Shown here: positions 8,576 through 15,896 of the stretch, piece after piece
Layout of the letters: every line of letters begins with the position of its first letter
Numbering within the stretch: the first letter of the stretch is position 1
Assembly: GCA_945876115.1 (NCBI GenBank)
Contig: CAMCNF010000007.1
Coordinates: 1-32,092 of the forward strand
Direction of reading: 5' to 3'
DNA from: Verrucomicrobia subdivision 6 bacterium
Lineage (GTDB): Bacteria > Verrucomicrobiota > Verrucomicrobiia > Methylacidiphilales > Verrucolacustridaceae
DNA length: 32,092 nucleotides
Notes under the pieces: model-generated
Databases searched by the model: none
What the model saw: only the letters and a program-made list of their open reading frames with translations
Told to the model about the DNA's origin: nothing
Translations under genes and position numbers: made by a program

Positions 8576-10162
8576 ATGGCCATCGGATTCGTCGCTCCTG
8601 TTCTCCACGCCCACTTGCCCTTCGTCAGGCATCCAGAATATCCAGAGTTCTTAGAAGAGGACTGGTTCTACGAAGCCATCACCGAAACCTACCTCCCCCT
8701 CCTCGATATGATGGAAGGCCTCCTTCGGGACGGGATTTATTTCCGACTCACCATGTCGATGACTCCTCCCCTCTGCGCCATGCTCCGCGATCCCCTCCTC
8801 CAAGATCGCTACGTCCACGGACTCGAAAAACAGCTAGAACTCGCAGGCAAAGAATTAGAACGCACCCGCCGCGATCCCGCTTTCCACTCCCTCGCCCAAT
8901 TCTACCATCAACGCCTTCACCACTGCCGTACCCTCTTTTGCGACCGCTATCACCGCAACCTCGTCAGCGCTTTCCGCAAATTCCAAGACGCCGGCGTTCT
9001 CGAAATCATTACCTGCGGCGCCACCCACGGATTTCTTCCCCTCATGCGCGAATTTCCTCAGGCCGTCCGCGCCCAAGTCCAAGTCGCACGCCACGACTAC
9101 CACCAATGTTTCGGACGTGATCCCCGCGGTATCTGGCTACCCGAATGCGCCTACTACCCAGGCCTAGAAAACTATCTCCAAGAAGCAGAAATCCGCTGGT
9201 TCATCCTCGATGCCCACGGTCTCCTCCATGCCGAACCCCGCCCCGCCTACGGCGTCTTCGCCCCCGTCTTCACCCCCGCAGGTCCCGCCGCTTTCGGTCG
9301 CGATATCGAATCCAGTAAACAGGTCTGGAGCGCCGAAGAAGGTTACCCCGGCGACGCCGAGTACCGCGATTTCTACCGCGATTGCGGCTTCGATCTCGAG
9401 TACGACTACATCCGCCCCTACATCCAACCCAACGGCCTTCGCAAGTTTACTGGACTCAAATATTATCGAATCACTGGCCGCACCCCGCACAAAGAACCCT
9501 ACCGCCCCCATCTCGCCCGCGAACGCGCCGCCAGCCACGCCGCTAATTTTATGTTCAATCGGGAAAAACAGGTCGAGCACCTTCGCGGAATCATGGGCGT
9601 CGAACCCCTCGTCCTCTGTCCTTACGATGCGGAGCTCTACGGCCACTGGTGGTACGAAGGCCCTATCTTTCTCGATTACCTCTTCCGCAAATCCGCCTGC
9701 GACCAACAAACATTTTCCATGATCACGCCATCCGAATTCCTCACCCGCAACCAGACCCACCAAATCAGTCAGCCTAGCGCCTCCTCTTGGGGGAATGAGG
9801 GCCACTCCTCCGTTTGGCTCGAACCCTCCAACGCTTGGATCTACCCCCACCTGCATATCGCTACCGTCCGTATGGTCGAACTCGCAGGGCGCTTCCGCCA
9901 TCAACACCCTCATACCCTGCTCGATCGAGCTCTGCGCCAAGCCGCCCGCGAACTCCTTCTCGCTCAATCCAGCGACTGGGCCTTTATCATGAAAACTGGC
10001 ACCATGGTGCCCTACGCCGTTAAACGCACCAAAGACCACCTTCTCCGATTCACTCGCCTTTACGAACAGATCAAGAACGATCGCGTCGAAGAATCCTTCC
10101 TTGCCAATTGCGAATGGCGCAACCCCATTTTCCTCGACCTCGATTGGCGCGTCTACGCCTAA
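8576..10162 (+). CDS. GH57 1,4-alpha-glucan branching enzyme
   Basis: 528 aa glycoside hydrolase family 57 enzyme predicted to cut alpha-1,4-glucan and re-attach it through alpha-1,6 bonds, building glycogen branches in the cytoplasm. Start motif LHAHLPFVRHP is typical of the family. The nucleophile Glu190 sits in IWLPECAYYPGLE and the acid/base Asp351 in PYDAELYGHWWYEGP, close to the positions in the Thermus and Thermococcus branching enzymes. The C-terminal helical part contains SSDWAFIMKTGTM, also found in GH57 branching enzymes. Length fits the branching-enzyme subgroup rather than the longer GH57 amylases. It forms a tight pair with the DUF4912 gene, and its stop codon overlaps the next, convergent gene by four bases. 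Confidence 0.9.
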   Translation: MAIGFVAPVLHAHLPFVRHPEYPEFLEEDWFYEAITETYLPLLDMMEGLLRDGIYFRLTMSMTPPLCAMLRDPLLQDRYVHGLEKQLELAGKELERTRRDPAFHSLAQFYHQRLHHCRTLFCDRYHRNLVSAFRKFQDAGVLEIITCGATHGFLPLMREFPQAVRAQVQVARHDYHQCFGRDPRGIWLPECAYYPGLENYLQEAEIRWFILDAHGLLHAEPRPAYGVFAPVFTPAGPAAFGRDIESSKQVWSAEEGYPGDAEYRDFYRDCGFDLEYDYIRPYIQPNGLRKFTGLKYYRITGRTPHKEPYRPHLARERAASHAANFMFNREKQVEHLRGIMGVEPLVLCPYDAELYGHWWYEGPIFLDYLFRKSACDQQTFSMITPSEFLTRNQTHQISQPSASSWGNEGHSSVWLEPSNAWIYPHLHIATVRMVELAGRFRHQHPHTLLDRALRQAARELLLAQSSDWAFIMKTGTMVPYAVKRTKDHLLRFTRLYEQIKNDRVEESFLANCEWRNPIFLDLDWRVYA

Positions 10163-10392
10163 GCCCCCTTCTCTTTTTCTTCTAGCTCCTTCAAATATCC
10201 TCGGACCTCCTCCAACCTCTCATCCGCCAACTCTCCGTAACTGCAACCAAACCTCTCCCGGACACACCCCGCGACATGCGCGTACGGGTTCCTTCCTCGC
10301 GGATGCCTCGGATCACTCCGCAACACACTTTGCAGACGATCCCCCAACGCCCTCATCTCCGCCCAGACCTCCCGCCGCAATTCAGGACTCAA
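10159..10392 (-). CDS. Small hypothetical protein coupled to the PP2C phosphatase gene
   Basis: 77 aa, charged and helical, without membrane segments. The core RHPRGRNPYAHVAGCVRERFG followed by SYGELADERLEEV resembles a short DNA-associated domain motif seen in some phage-type regulators (NAYAHIW...FGxSYKDLP), but I am not certain of the match. The proposed start is TTG at 10392, whose TTGA overlaps the stop of the phosphatase gene, so it would be translated by coupling; the ATG at 10356 is an alternative. Its stop codon overlaps that of the GH57 gene on the other strand. Function unknown. Confidence 0.6.
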   Translation of the reverse strand: MSPELRREVWAEMRALGDRLQSVLRSDPRHPRGRNPYAHVAGCVRERFGCSYGELADERLEEVRGYLKELEEKEKGA

Positions 10393-11672
10393 TCGATCCG
10401 TCGCTGAATCGCCAGCAAAGTAATGTCATCCGACCTCTCTGCCGCCCCCACAAATTCCTCCACCTTTTCCACCACCCGCTCCGTCACTTTCTCCGCCGAA
10501 AGCGCCGCCCCACCCTCCACCGCCAACTGCAACCGGTCCTCCCCAAAAAGATCCTTCGCCAGATTCATCGCCTCCGTCACCCCATCCGTATACACCAGCA
10601 AAGTATCGCCCTTCTCTAAGACCAACTCCCGCTCCCCAAACTTAGCATCCTCAAAAACCCCCAGCGGCATGCCTCCAGGCGGCTCGTACTCAGGGTGGCC
10701 CTTCGCCGGAATCAGAATCGGTGGATTATGCCCACCCTGCCCATAGATCATCCGCCCCGTTCGCGTATCCACGATTCCTAAAATCATTGTCACAAAAAGA
10801 CTCGCCTGATTCTCCTTAGCCAATTGGGCGTTCACCCTCGTCAATATTTCTAACGGACTCCGCCCAGGCACCGCCGTCGCCCGAATCAAAGTCCTCGTTA
10901 CCGCCATGAAAATCCCCGCGGCAATCCCTTTGCCCGACACGTCCCCCACCACAAAACACATCTTCCCGTTCTCAATCGGAAAGAAATCATACAAATCCCC
11001 ACTCACCTCCTTCGCTGGATCGAGCCGCGCAAATAACTCAATCCCCGGCGCCTCCTCCTTCGTCGGAAAGATCTTCGGTAATAATCCCCCCTGCAACTCT
11101 CTCGCCAAATCCAAATCCCTCTGCACCGCCGCCCTCTCCAAGGCCGCCTCATTGGCACGAATCCGCACCAAAGCCGCCGCCACCAGCCCCGCAAAATACT
11201 CCACCATCTGCTCGTCCTGCTCCGTAAAAGCCGCCCGCCCGATCGGGTTAAGAAATTCAATCACTCCCACACACTCCTCTCCATCCACCAAAGGTGCCGC
11301 CAAAAGAGCTCTCGTCTTCCACCCCGTCTTTTCATCCGCCTTCGAATAAAATCTCGCGTCCTTCTCCACCTCATCCACCCGAATCGTCTTTTTCTCCGCC
11401 ATCGCCGTGCCCACGATTCCCTGCCCCTTCGGTACTCGTAAGGCACCCAGCTCGGGCGCGCTATCTCCACGCGCCGAGTGAATCACCAACTCGCCCGATT
11501 CCTTATCCGGCAGGAAAATAGAACACGCCTCCGCCTGCATCCAAGGACGACTTTTCTCCAAAATCATTAAGAGCAATCCTCCCAAATTCATTTCCCGCCC
11601 AATCTCTCCCGCCAGCCGAAATAAAGGCCCGAAATCTACCTCTCCCGCTTTCATTGCCGTTTGCTTCGCCAT
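10389..11672 (-). CDS. GAF domain PP2C-type (SpoIIE/RsbU) phosphatase
   Basis: 427 aa cytoplasmic protein serine phosphatase of the RsbU class. A GAF sensor domain (about residues 18-170) is joined by a helical linker (172-205) to a SpoIIE domain (about 210-425) with the metal-binding motifs SGDLYDFF, VVGDVSGKGI, VYTDGVTEA and the terminal SDDITLLAIQ. RsbU-type enzymes dephosphorylate anti-sigma-factor antagonists in partner-switching stress pathways; no such partner is in this window. The frame is open 18 codons further upstream, but AAAGGAG just before the ATG at 11672 fixes the start. It diverges from the cupin gene across 63 bases. Confidence 0.88.
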   Translation of the reverse strand: MAKQTAMKAGEVDFGPLFRLAGEIGREMNLGGLLLMILEKSRPWMQAEACSIFLPDKESGELVIHSARGDSAPELGALRVPKGQGIVGTAMAEKKTIRVDEVEKDARFYSKADEKTGWKTRALLAAPLVDGEECVGVIEFLNPIGRAAFTEQDEQMVEYFAGLVAAALVRIRANEAALERAAVQRDLDLARELQGGLLPKIFPTKEEAPGIELFARLDPAKEVSGDLYDFFPIENGKMCFVVGDVSGKGIAAGIFMAVTRTLIRATAVPGRSPLEILTRVNAQLAKENQASLFVTMILGIVDTRTGRMIYGQGGHNPPILIPAKGHPEYEPPGGMPLGVFEDAKFGERELVLEKGDTLLVYTDGVTEAMNLAKDLFGEDRLQLAVEGGAALSAEKVTERVVEKVEEFVGAAERSDDITLLAIQRRID

Positions 11673-11735
11673 AAACTCCTTTCTACCCCAACTCTGGAGA
11701 TTGTCAGAGCGAATCCTTTCCCTCATCCTCCCTCA

Positions 11736-12113
11736 ATGTTCCCTACCATTCGTCTCCCCAACACTACCCTCTGGGAAACAGGTCCTTACCCAGGAGTGGA
11801 ATTCGCTGCCCTTTCCCACGACCCAATAACTGGCGCGCGTTTCCTCTTACGAAAGTTTGCTCCAGGCACCACTCTTCCTGCCCACCGCCATCCTCAGACT
11901 TCTGAATCCGTTGTCATCCTCAAAGGAAAATGGACGGAAGAAAAAGTCGAATACGGTCCTGGCACCTTCTTCTACGCGCCTAAAAACTCTGTGCACGGCC
12001 CGCACTTCGCTGAGAAAGAGGTCATCAGCATCACCTGGTACGATGGACCCCTAACGGTCGAGAACCTACACCCCACCGACTGCGCTCCCAGCGCCATCCC
12101 ACCCGCCGCCTAA
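11736..12113 (+). CDS. Cupin domain protein (ChrR-like)
   Basis: 125 aa single-domain cupin. The first metal-binding motif is PAHRHPQTSESVVILKG (about residues 46-62), and the second, with HGPHF preceded by PGTFFYAPKNS, follows the usual 15-25 residue spacing. This resembles the C-terminal anti-sigma cupin domain of ChrR and small stand-alone relatives, but the substrate is unknown and cupins are functionally diverse. The ATG at 11736 is chosen over upstream codons because those overlap the divergent phosphatase gene; no ribosome binding site is seen. The stop codon overlaps that of the OmpA-like gene on the opposite strand by four bases (CTAA). Confidence 0.82.
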   Translation: MFPTIRLPNTTLWETGPYPGVEFAALSHDPITGARFLLRKFAPGTTLPAHRHPQTSESVVILKGKWTEEKVEYGPGTFFYAPKNSVHGPHFAEKEVISITWYDGPLTVENLHPTDCAPSAIPPAA

Positions 12114-13048
12114 GTTTTTGGTATTGGCTTAAAAATAATTTCTACACGGCGATTCTTCGCTTTTCCCTCGACCGTGTCGTTCGGAGCCACCGGATGGCTA
12201 TCCCCATATCCCACCGCCGCTAACCTGTCCGCTGGTACCATCCCCGTCGCCTGCAGTGTCCGCACCGCCACCGCCGCCCGTGCCGTTGATAGCTCCCAAT
12301 TTGTCGGGTAGTACTGGGCCAAAACCGGAGCGATCGGATCACTATCCGTATGGCCCTCCACCCTTACCTCATCCATCGATTTATTCGCTGCGGCCGCTAC
12401 CTTGCGCAACACATCCGCCCCCTCAGGCGCTAGCTCCGCCGAGCCACTCGGGAAAAGAATCTCGCTCGCCACCGTCACCTTCAGCTGATCTTTTAAACGG
12501 GAAATCACCACATCCTTATCCGCCAACCTCTTTTTTAAATCCGCCTCTAGCTTCGCTTCCTCATCGGTCGGCACGGAAGTCGCTTTAAACTTCTCCATCG
12601 CCAACTGCTGATCCGCCAATTTTTTCTCCAAAACTTTCTTTTCTGAGGCCGAGAGGTCTTTCAGCTTCGCTAAATCAGCTTTCGCCCCCTCCAACTCCAG
12701 CGAAGCCGCCGCCAGTTTTGCCGCCTCCGCCTTAGCCTGATCCAGTTGAGCCCGCAAAGTCTCCGCCGATACCTCCGCCTGCTTCACCCGATTCTCCAAG
12801 GCTCCTGACTTCTGTTCCATCTCCGTCAGCTGAGTCCGAGCCTTGGCATCCCGCGCCATATAGTAACCGCCCCCTCCCAAACCCAGCGCCGCCGCCGTCC
12901 CTAAAGTAATCGCCTGCCATGCCACCACCTTGGCTACCCCAGCCGCCGCCCCAGAAGCCGCCGCCTTCGCCGCACCAGTAGCCACCACTTTACTTGTTGT
13001 CGCCGCCACGGGAGTCGGCAACGGATTAGGAATGATCGGATCAGCCAT
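12110..13048 (-). CDS. OmpA/MotB C-terminal domain protein with coiled coil
   Basis: 312 aa envelope protein. An Ala-rich N-terminus is followed by one Gly-rich membrane segment (about residues 42-62), a long coiled coil (about 70-195) and an OmpA-type peptidoglycan-binding domain (about 200-312) with GHTDSD (232-237), NWELSTARA (250-258, Arg257) and KNRRVEI (298-304). With no cleavable signal peptide it is predicted to stay anchored in the inner membrane and reach peptidoglycan, a MotB/TolR-like topology without the rest of a motor complex. It is 8 bases downstream of the SYLF gene. No flagellar or Tol genes are nearby. Confidence 0.85.
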   Translation of the reverse strand: MADPIIPNPLPTPVAATTSKVVATGAAKAAASGAAAGVAKVVAWQAITLGTAAALGLGGGGYYMARDAKARTQLTEMEQKSGALENRVKQAEVSAETLRAQLDQAKAEAAKLAAASLELEGAKADLAKLKDLSASEKKVLEKKLADQQLAMEKFKATSVPTDEEAKLEADLKKRLADKDVVISRLKDQLKVTVASEILFPSGSAELAPEGADVLRKVAAAANKSMDEVRVEGHTDSDPIAPVLAQYYPTNWELSTARAAVAVRTLQATGMVPADRLAAVGYGDSHPVAPNDTVEGKAKNRRVEIIFKPIPKT

Positions 13049-13056
13049 AAAACTAC

Positions 13057-13797
13057 TTAGTTGTTGGTTTTTTTCGTGCTCTTCCCATCCTTCGAAGGCG
13101 TCTTGCCTGCGAGGGCGGGCTTCTTATCTAACTCTTCTAAAGCCGCCCAAAGGCGCTTAACCGCTTCGGGAGTCTTCTTGATCTTTCCCGATAAAATCTC
13201 TCTCGGAGTAAGCCTCTCTCCATAGAAGTTTTCGTTGGTGTCGTCCGCCGATGCCAAACCCCGACCCGACAACGAAACCCCTCCAAACAAACCCTTGCTG
13301 AAACTATAAGTATAAATCGGCGCGTTCACTGTCGCTACCCCAGCCGAAAGCTCTCGCCCAACTGGCCCGGCCGTTCCCTCACACTCCGCACTGCTCGTGT
13401 AATTTCCTTTTTGCTCAAACTGCTTCACCGCTTCCTCCGTGTTCAGCAACATCACGAAATCTTGATTCGATACTCCCGCTTGAAACCCCACCCCCGCTCC
13501 CGCTGCCGAAATCCCCGAGGGTGGTGACCACTTTCCCCCCTTGGTCCTCATCACCACCAAACCCTCCCCTCCGCTCGCGCCAATAATAAACGCCGCCTTA
13601 TAGATGGAGAGAATCACCAGACCCTTGCACTCGTGAAAAACATTTCGTGGAATCGAATCCCCCTGTGACTCCCCGTACTGCTGCAAAATGTCGATCGTCT
13701 TATCAATCGACTCTCCCAACGTGCTCCCCGCAGAGACTGGCAGCAGAGTGGAGAGGAACAGGGCAATCAATAGGGGGATAGTTTTATGCATCCGCAA
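13057..13797 (-). CDS. SYLF (DUF500/Ysc84) lipid-binding domain protein
   Basis: 246 aa secreted or periplasmic protein. Signal peptide at residues 1-24 (IPLLIALFLSTLLPVSAGS). The SYLF core contains CKGLVILSIYKAAFIIGASGGEG, SPPSGISAAGAGVGFQAG and YSFSKGLFGGVSLSGRG, the diagnostic glycine-rich signatures, and NENFYGERLTPREIL follows. SYLF domains bind phosphoinositides in eukaryotes; bacterial members are less understood. AAGGAG lies seven bases before a TTG at 13797, so TTG is preferred over the ATG two codons later. It is followed closely by the OmpA-like gene, suggesting an envelope-related operon. The upstream 266 bases hold palindromic repeats. Confidence 0.85.
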   Translation of the reverse strand: MRMHKTIPLLIALFLSTLLPVSAGSTLGESIDKTIDILQQYGESQGDSIPRNVFHECKGLVILSIYKAAFIIGASGGEGLVVMRTKGGKWSPPSGISAAGAGVGFQAGVSNQDFVMLLNTEEAVKQFEQKGNYTSSAECEGTAGPVGRELSAGVATVNAPIYTYSFSKGLFGGVSLSGRGLASADDTNENFYGERLTPREILSGKIKKTPEAVKRLWAALEELDKKPALAGKTPSKDGKSTKKTNN

Positions 13798-13854
13798 AGG
13801 ATGTCTCCTTAGCCACTTCTTGGCAATCCGATCCCATACCCCCGGGACCCCTTT

Positions 13855-13872
13855 GCGCGCGTAAGCACGTCC
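13855..13872. repeat. Intergenic repeat, copy A
   Basis: The 18-mer GCGCGCGTAAGCACGTCC recurs at 13992-14009 with one difference. It is followed by GTGTCCCTCAA, which resembles the end of copy C at 14046-14067. All copies lie between the SYLF and stress-protein genes. This looks like a degenerate REP-type element family; the copy number elsewhere in the genome is unknown. Confidence 0.6.
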
Positions 13873-13907
13873 GTGTCCCTCAACTGTGGGATCAATACTT
13901 AGGTAGC

Positions 13908-13928
13908 GGCGATCTCTCCGAGGTCGCC
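13908..13928. repeat. Intergenic hairpin
   Basis: GGCGATCTC, a TCC loop and GAGGTCGCC form a nine-pair stem with one G-T wobble. No T-run follows on either strand, so a palindromic repeat element is more likely than a terminator. It lies between repeat copies A and B. Confidence 0.5.
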
Positions 13929-13991
13929 TCGTTCAACACCCATCCCCCCCAATCCCTAATAACCAATAACCAATCTTCCCTTGCGACCTAT

Positions 13992-14026
13992 GCGCGCGTA
14001 AGCGCGTCCCGGGAATGCGGGACGTG
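13992..14026. repeat. Intergenic repeat, copy B, with internal hairpin
   Basis: It starts with GCGCGCGTAAGCGCGTCC, 17 of 18 identical to copy A. Within it, CGCGTCCCG and CGGGACGTG (14003-14011 and 14018-14026) pair around a GGAATG loop with one wobble. A short tandem of AATAACC lies just upstream near 13959-13975. Confidence 0.55.
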
Positions 14027-14045
14027 AGTAACTCCTTCCTCAATC

Positions 14046-14067
14046 CACGCGTGAGCGCGTCCCTCAA
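14046..14067. repeat. Intergenic repeat, copy C, running into the stress-protein stop codon
   Basis: CACGCGTGAGCGCGTCCCTCAA combines the core of copy B (GAGCGCGTCC, copy B AAGCGCGTCC) with the CCCTCAA end of copy A. The minus-strand stop codon of the universal stress protein (14064-14066) lies inside it, so the element abuts or trims the gene's 3' end. Confidence 0.5.
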
Positions 14068-14522
14068 TTACCATCTCCCCGCTGCCCCTCCTTTTTCTCC
14101 GTTCGCAAAAGCAGCACTGGTATGTCCACACCATGCCGTACCTCGCTTGAAGCACTTCCAAAAAGAACATCCTCCATCCAACGATGGCCATGCGTCGTCA
14201 TCGCCACCAAATCACATCCCGTCTCCTCGACCGCCCGCACCAGCTCAGGCCCAGGCTTACCATACCCCAACCGCCAGGTTGTCGGAATGCCCTCCTTTTT
14301 CATTTTCTCCGCACACTGCCCCATGTACTCCCGATCCTCTCGCACCTCCTTCGAATCACTCTCCTCCCCATAAAACCGCGCCGACCACCCATCCGCGATA
14401 TGAATCAGAATCAGTTCACTGCCATGCATCTTCGCCAACTTCGTCACGTGCCTCAAAATACTCGCATCGTGACCCGTCCCCTCCAGCGGAACCAAAATCT
14501 TCCTATACAAACCACTACTCAT
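14064..14522 (-). CDS. Universal stress protein (UspA family)
   Basis: 152 aa single UspA domain. The N-terminal strand KILVPLEGTGHDASIL and the C-terminal nucleotide-loop region THGHRWMEDVLFGSASSEV then IPVLLLR are typical; the loop has Trp where many ATP-binding members have Gly, so nucleotide binding is uncertain. The start at 14522 is preferred to an ATG four codons upstream because its ATGA overlaps the stop of the NRAMP transporter gene, implying coupled translation. The pairing suggests a stress or metal-linked role, but the specific function is unknown. Confidence 0.86.
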   Translation of the reverse strand: MSSGLYRKILVPLEGTGHDASILRHVTKLAKMHGSELILIHIADGWSARFYGEESDSKEVREDREYMGQCAEKMKKEGIPTTWRLGYGKPGPELVRAVEETGCDLVAMTTHGHRWMEDVLFGSASSEVRHGVDIPVLLLRTEKKEGQRGDGN

Positions 14523-15844
14523 GGCGCCACCCATCCCAAGACCGTTTCATAGACCAACCAGACATTCAACGTGGTCAAAAGAGCCGCAATTCCCCATGCG
14601 AGCACCTTCCAAAAAGGCTTCGTGACCAACTCTCCCATCAAATCCTTGCGCCCAGTGAAATAAATCAAGGGAATCACCGCAAAGGGCAACTGCAGGCTCA
14701 AAATCACCTGGCTTAAAATCAGCAAATCATACGTTCCTTCCTCACCCCGCCAAAGAATCACGATCACCGCAGGGATCAACGCCAAGAACCGCGTGCTCAA
14801 CCGCGAAACCCAAGGCGCCACCCTCCACCGCAAAAACCCCTCCATCACAATCTGCCCTGCCAAAGTCCCCGTCAGGGTCGAACTTTGCCCGCTCGCCAAT
14901 AGCGCTACCGCAAACAGTGTCCCCGCAAATGCCGTTCCCACCAGCGGGGTCAAGGTTTCGTACGCCTGTCTCAACTCCTTCACCTCCACCCCGTTTCGAA
15001 AGAAAACAGAAGCCGCTAAAATCAAAATAGCCGAGTTCACTAAAAAAGCCGCGTTCAAGGCCACCGCCGAATCAATTAGATTAAATTTTGCCGCCTCCTT
15101 TTTCCCCACCGTCGTCGGTTCAATCCTTCGCGTCTGCACCAAGGCCGAGTGCAAATACAGATTATGCGGCATGACCGTCGCTCCAATCATCGCAATCGCC
15201 ACATAAAGATCACTCGTCCCCCCACCCGCAGGACGAATCCCCGTTAATTTCGGACCCAAATACCCTGCGAGCACAGCCGCCCAGTCCGCCTGAGCCAACC
15301 AAAGCTCTACCACGTAGCAAAGCCCAATCACTGTCACCAATGAAAGAATTCCCGCCTCCAACCATCGCATCCCCTTCGCCTGCAAAAGAAACATGAAAAT
15401 AACATTCACCGAAACCACCCCCGCACACCCTAAGAGCGGCCACCCCGTCAGCAAACTTAACCCCACCGCTCCCCCTAGTACCTCCGCCAAATCACACGCC
15501 ACGATCGCCACTTGGCATGGAATATAAAGCAACTTTCCCCAAGGTTCAGGATAAAACTCTCGACAGGCCTGAGCCAAATCTCGACCCGTCGCAATCCCCA
15601 AACGCGCCGATAAACTTTGCAACAACAGCGCCATCCCGTTGGAAAGAAGCAGTACCCACAAAAGCTGATATCCAAAACGTGCGCCCGCTTCAATGTCCGT
15701 GACCCAGTTCCCTGGATCCATATACCCCACACTCACCAGAAAAGCAGGCCCCGCAAACGCCAGCATCTTTCGCCAGAATCCCACCCCGCTTGGCACCGCA
15801 ATCGATCCGTGCACTTCGGGCAATGATTTCCTCACTTGCAGCAT
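14519..15844 (-). CDS. mntH: NRAMP-family divalent metal (Mn2+/Fe2+) transporter
   Basis: 441 aa inner-membrane protein with about eleven hydrophobic segments, the NRAMP norm. Metal-site motifs are present: DPGN (43-46) in the first segment and MPHNLYLHSALVQTR (around 219) in the sixth, where the Met and Ala of bacterial MntH contact the metal. It is expected to import Mn2+ or Fe2+ with protons. It is upstream of and overlaps the universal stress protein gene. No MntR-type or Fur-type operator or manganese riboswitch was recognised in the 52 bases before it. Substrate preference cannot be settled from sequence alone. Confidence 0.9.
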   Translation of the reverse strand: MLQVRKSLPEVHGSIAVPSGVGFWRKMLAFAGPAFLVSVGYMDPGNWVTDIEAGARFGYQLLWVLLLSNGMALLLQSLSARLGIATGRDLAQACREFYPEPWGKLLYIPCQVAIVACDLAEVLGGAVGLSLLTGWPLLGCAGVVSVNVIFMFLLQAKGMRWLEAGILSLVTVIGLCYVVELWLAQADWAAVLAGYLGPKLTGIRPAGGGTSDLYVAIAMIGATVMPHNLYLHSALVQTRRIEPTTVGKKEAAKFNLIDSAVALNAAFLVNSAILILAASVFFRNGVEVKELRQAYETLTPLVGTAFAGTLFAVALLASGQSSTLTGTLAGQIVMEGFLRWRVAPWVSRLSTRFLALIPAVIVILWRGEEGTYDLLILSQVILSLQLPFAVIPLIYFTGRKDLMGELVTKPFWKVLAWGIAALLTTLNVWLVYETVLGWVAP

Positions 15845-15896
15845 TGGCCGACTCTACCCCTCCCCCTCTCTTTTGACCAACCTCTCCGCTCTAACC

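Noticed and set aside
9164-10039. Long minus-strand open frame (291 codons) inside the GH57 gene
   Set aside because: It is antisense to conserved catalytic motifs, has biased Gly/Glu/Ala composition, and exists because C-rich codons leave few stops on the other strand.
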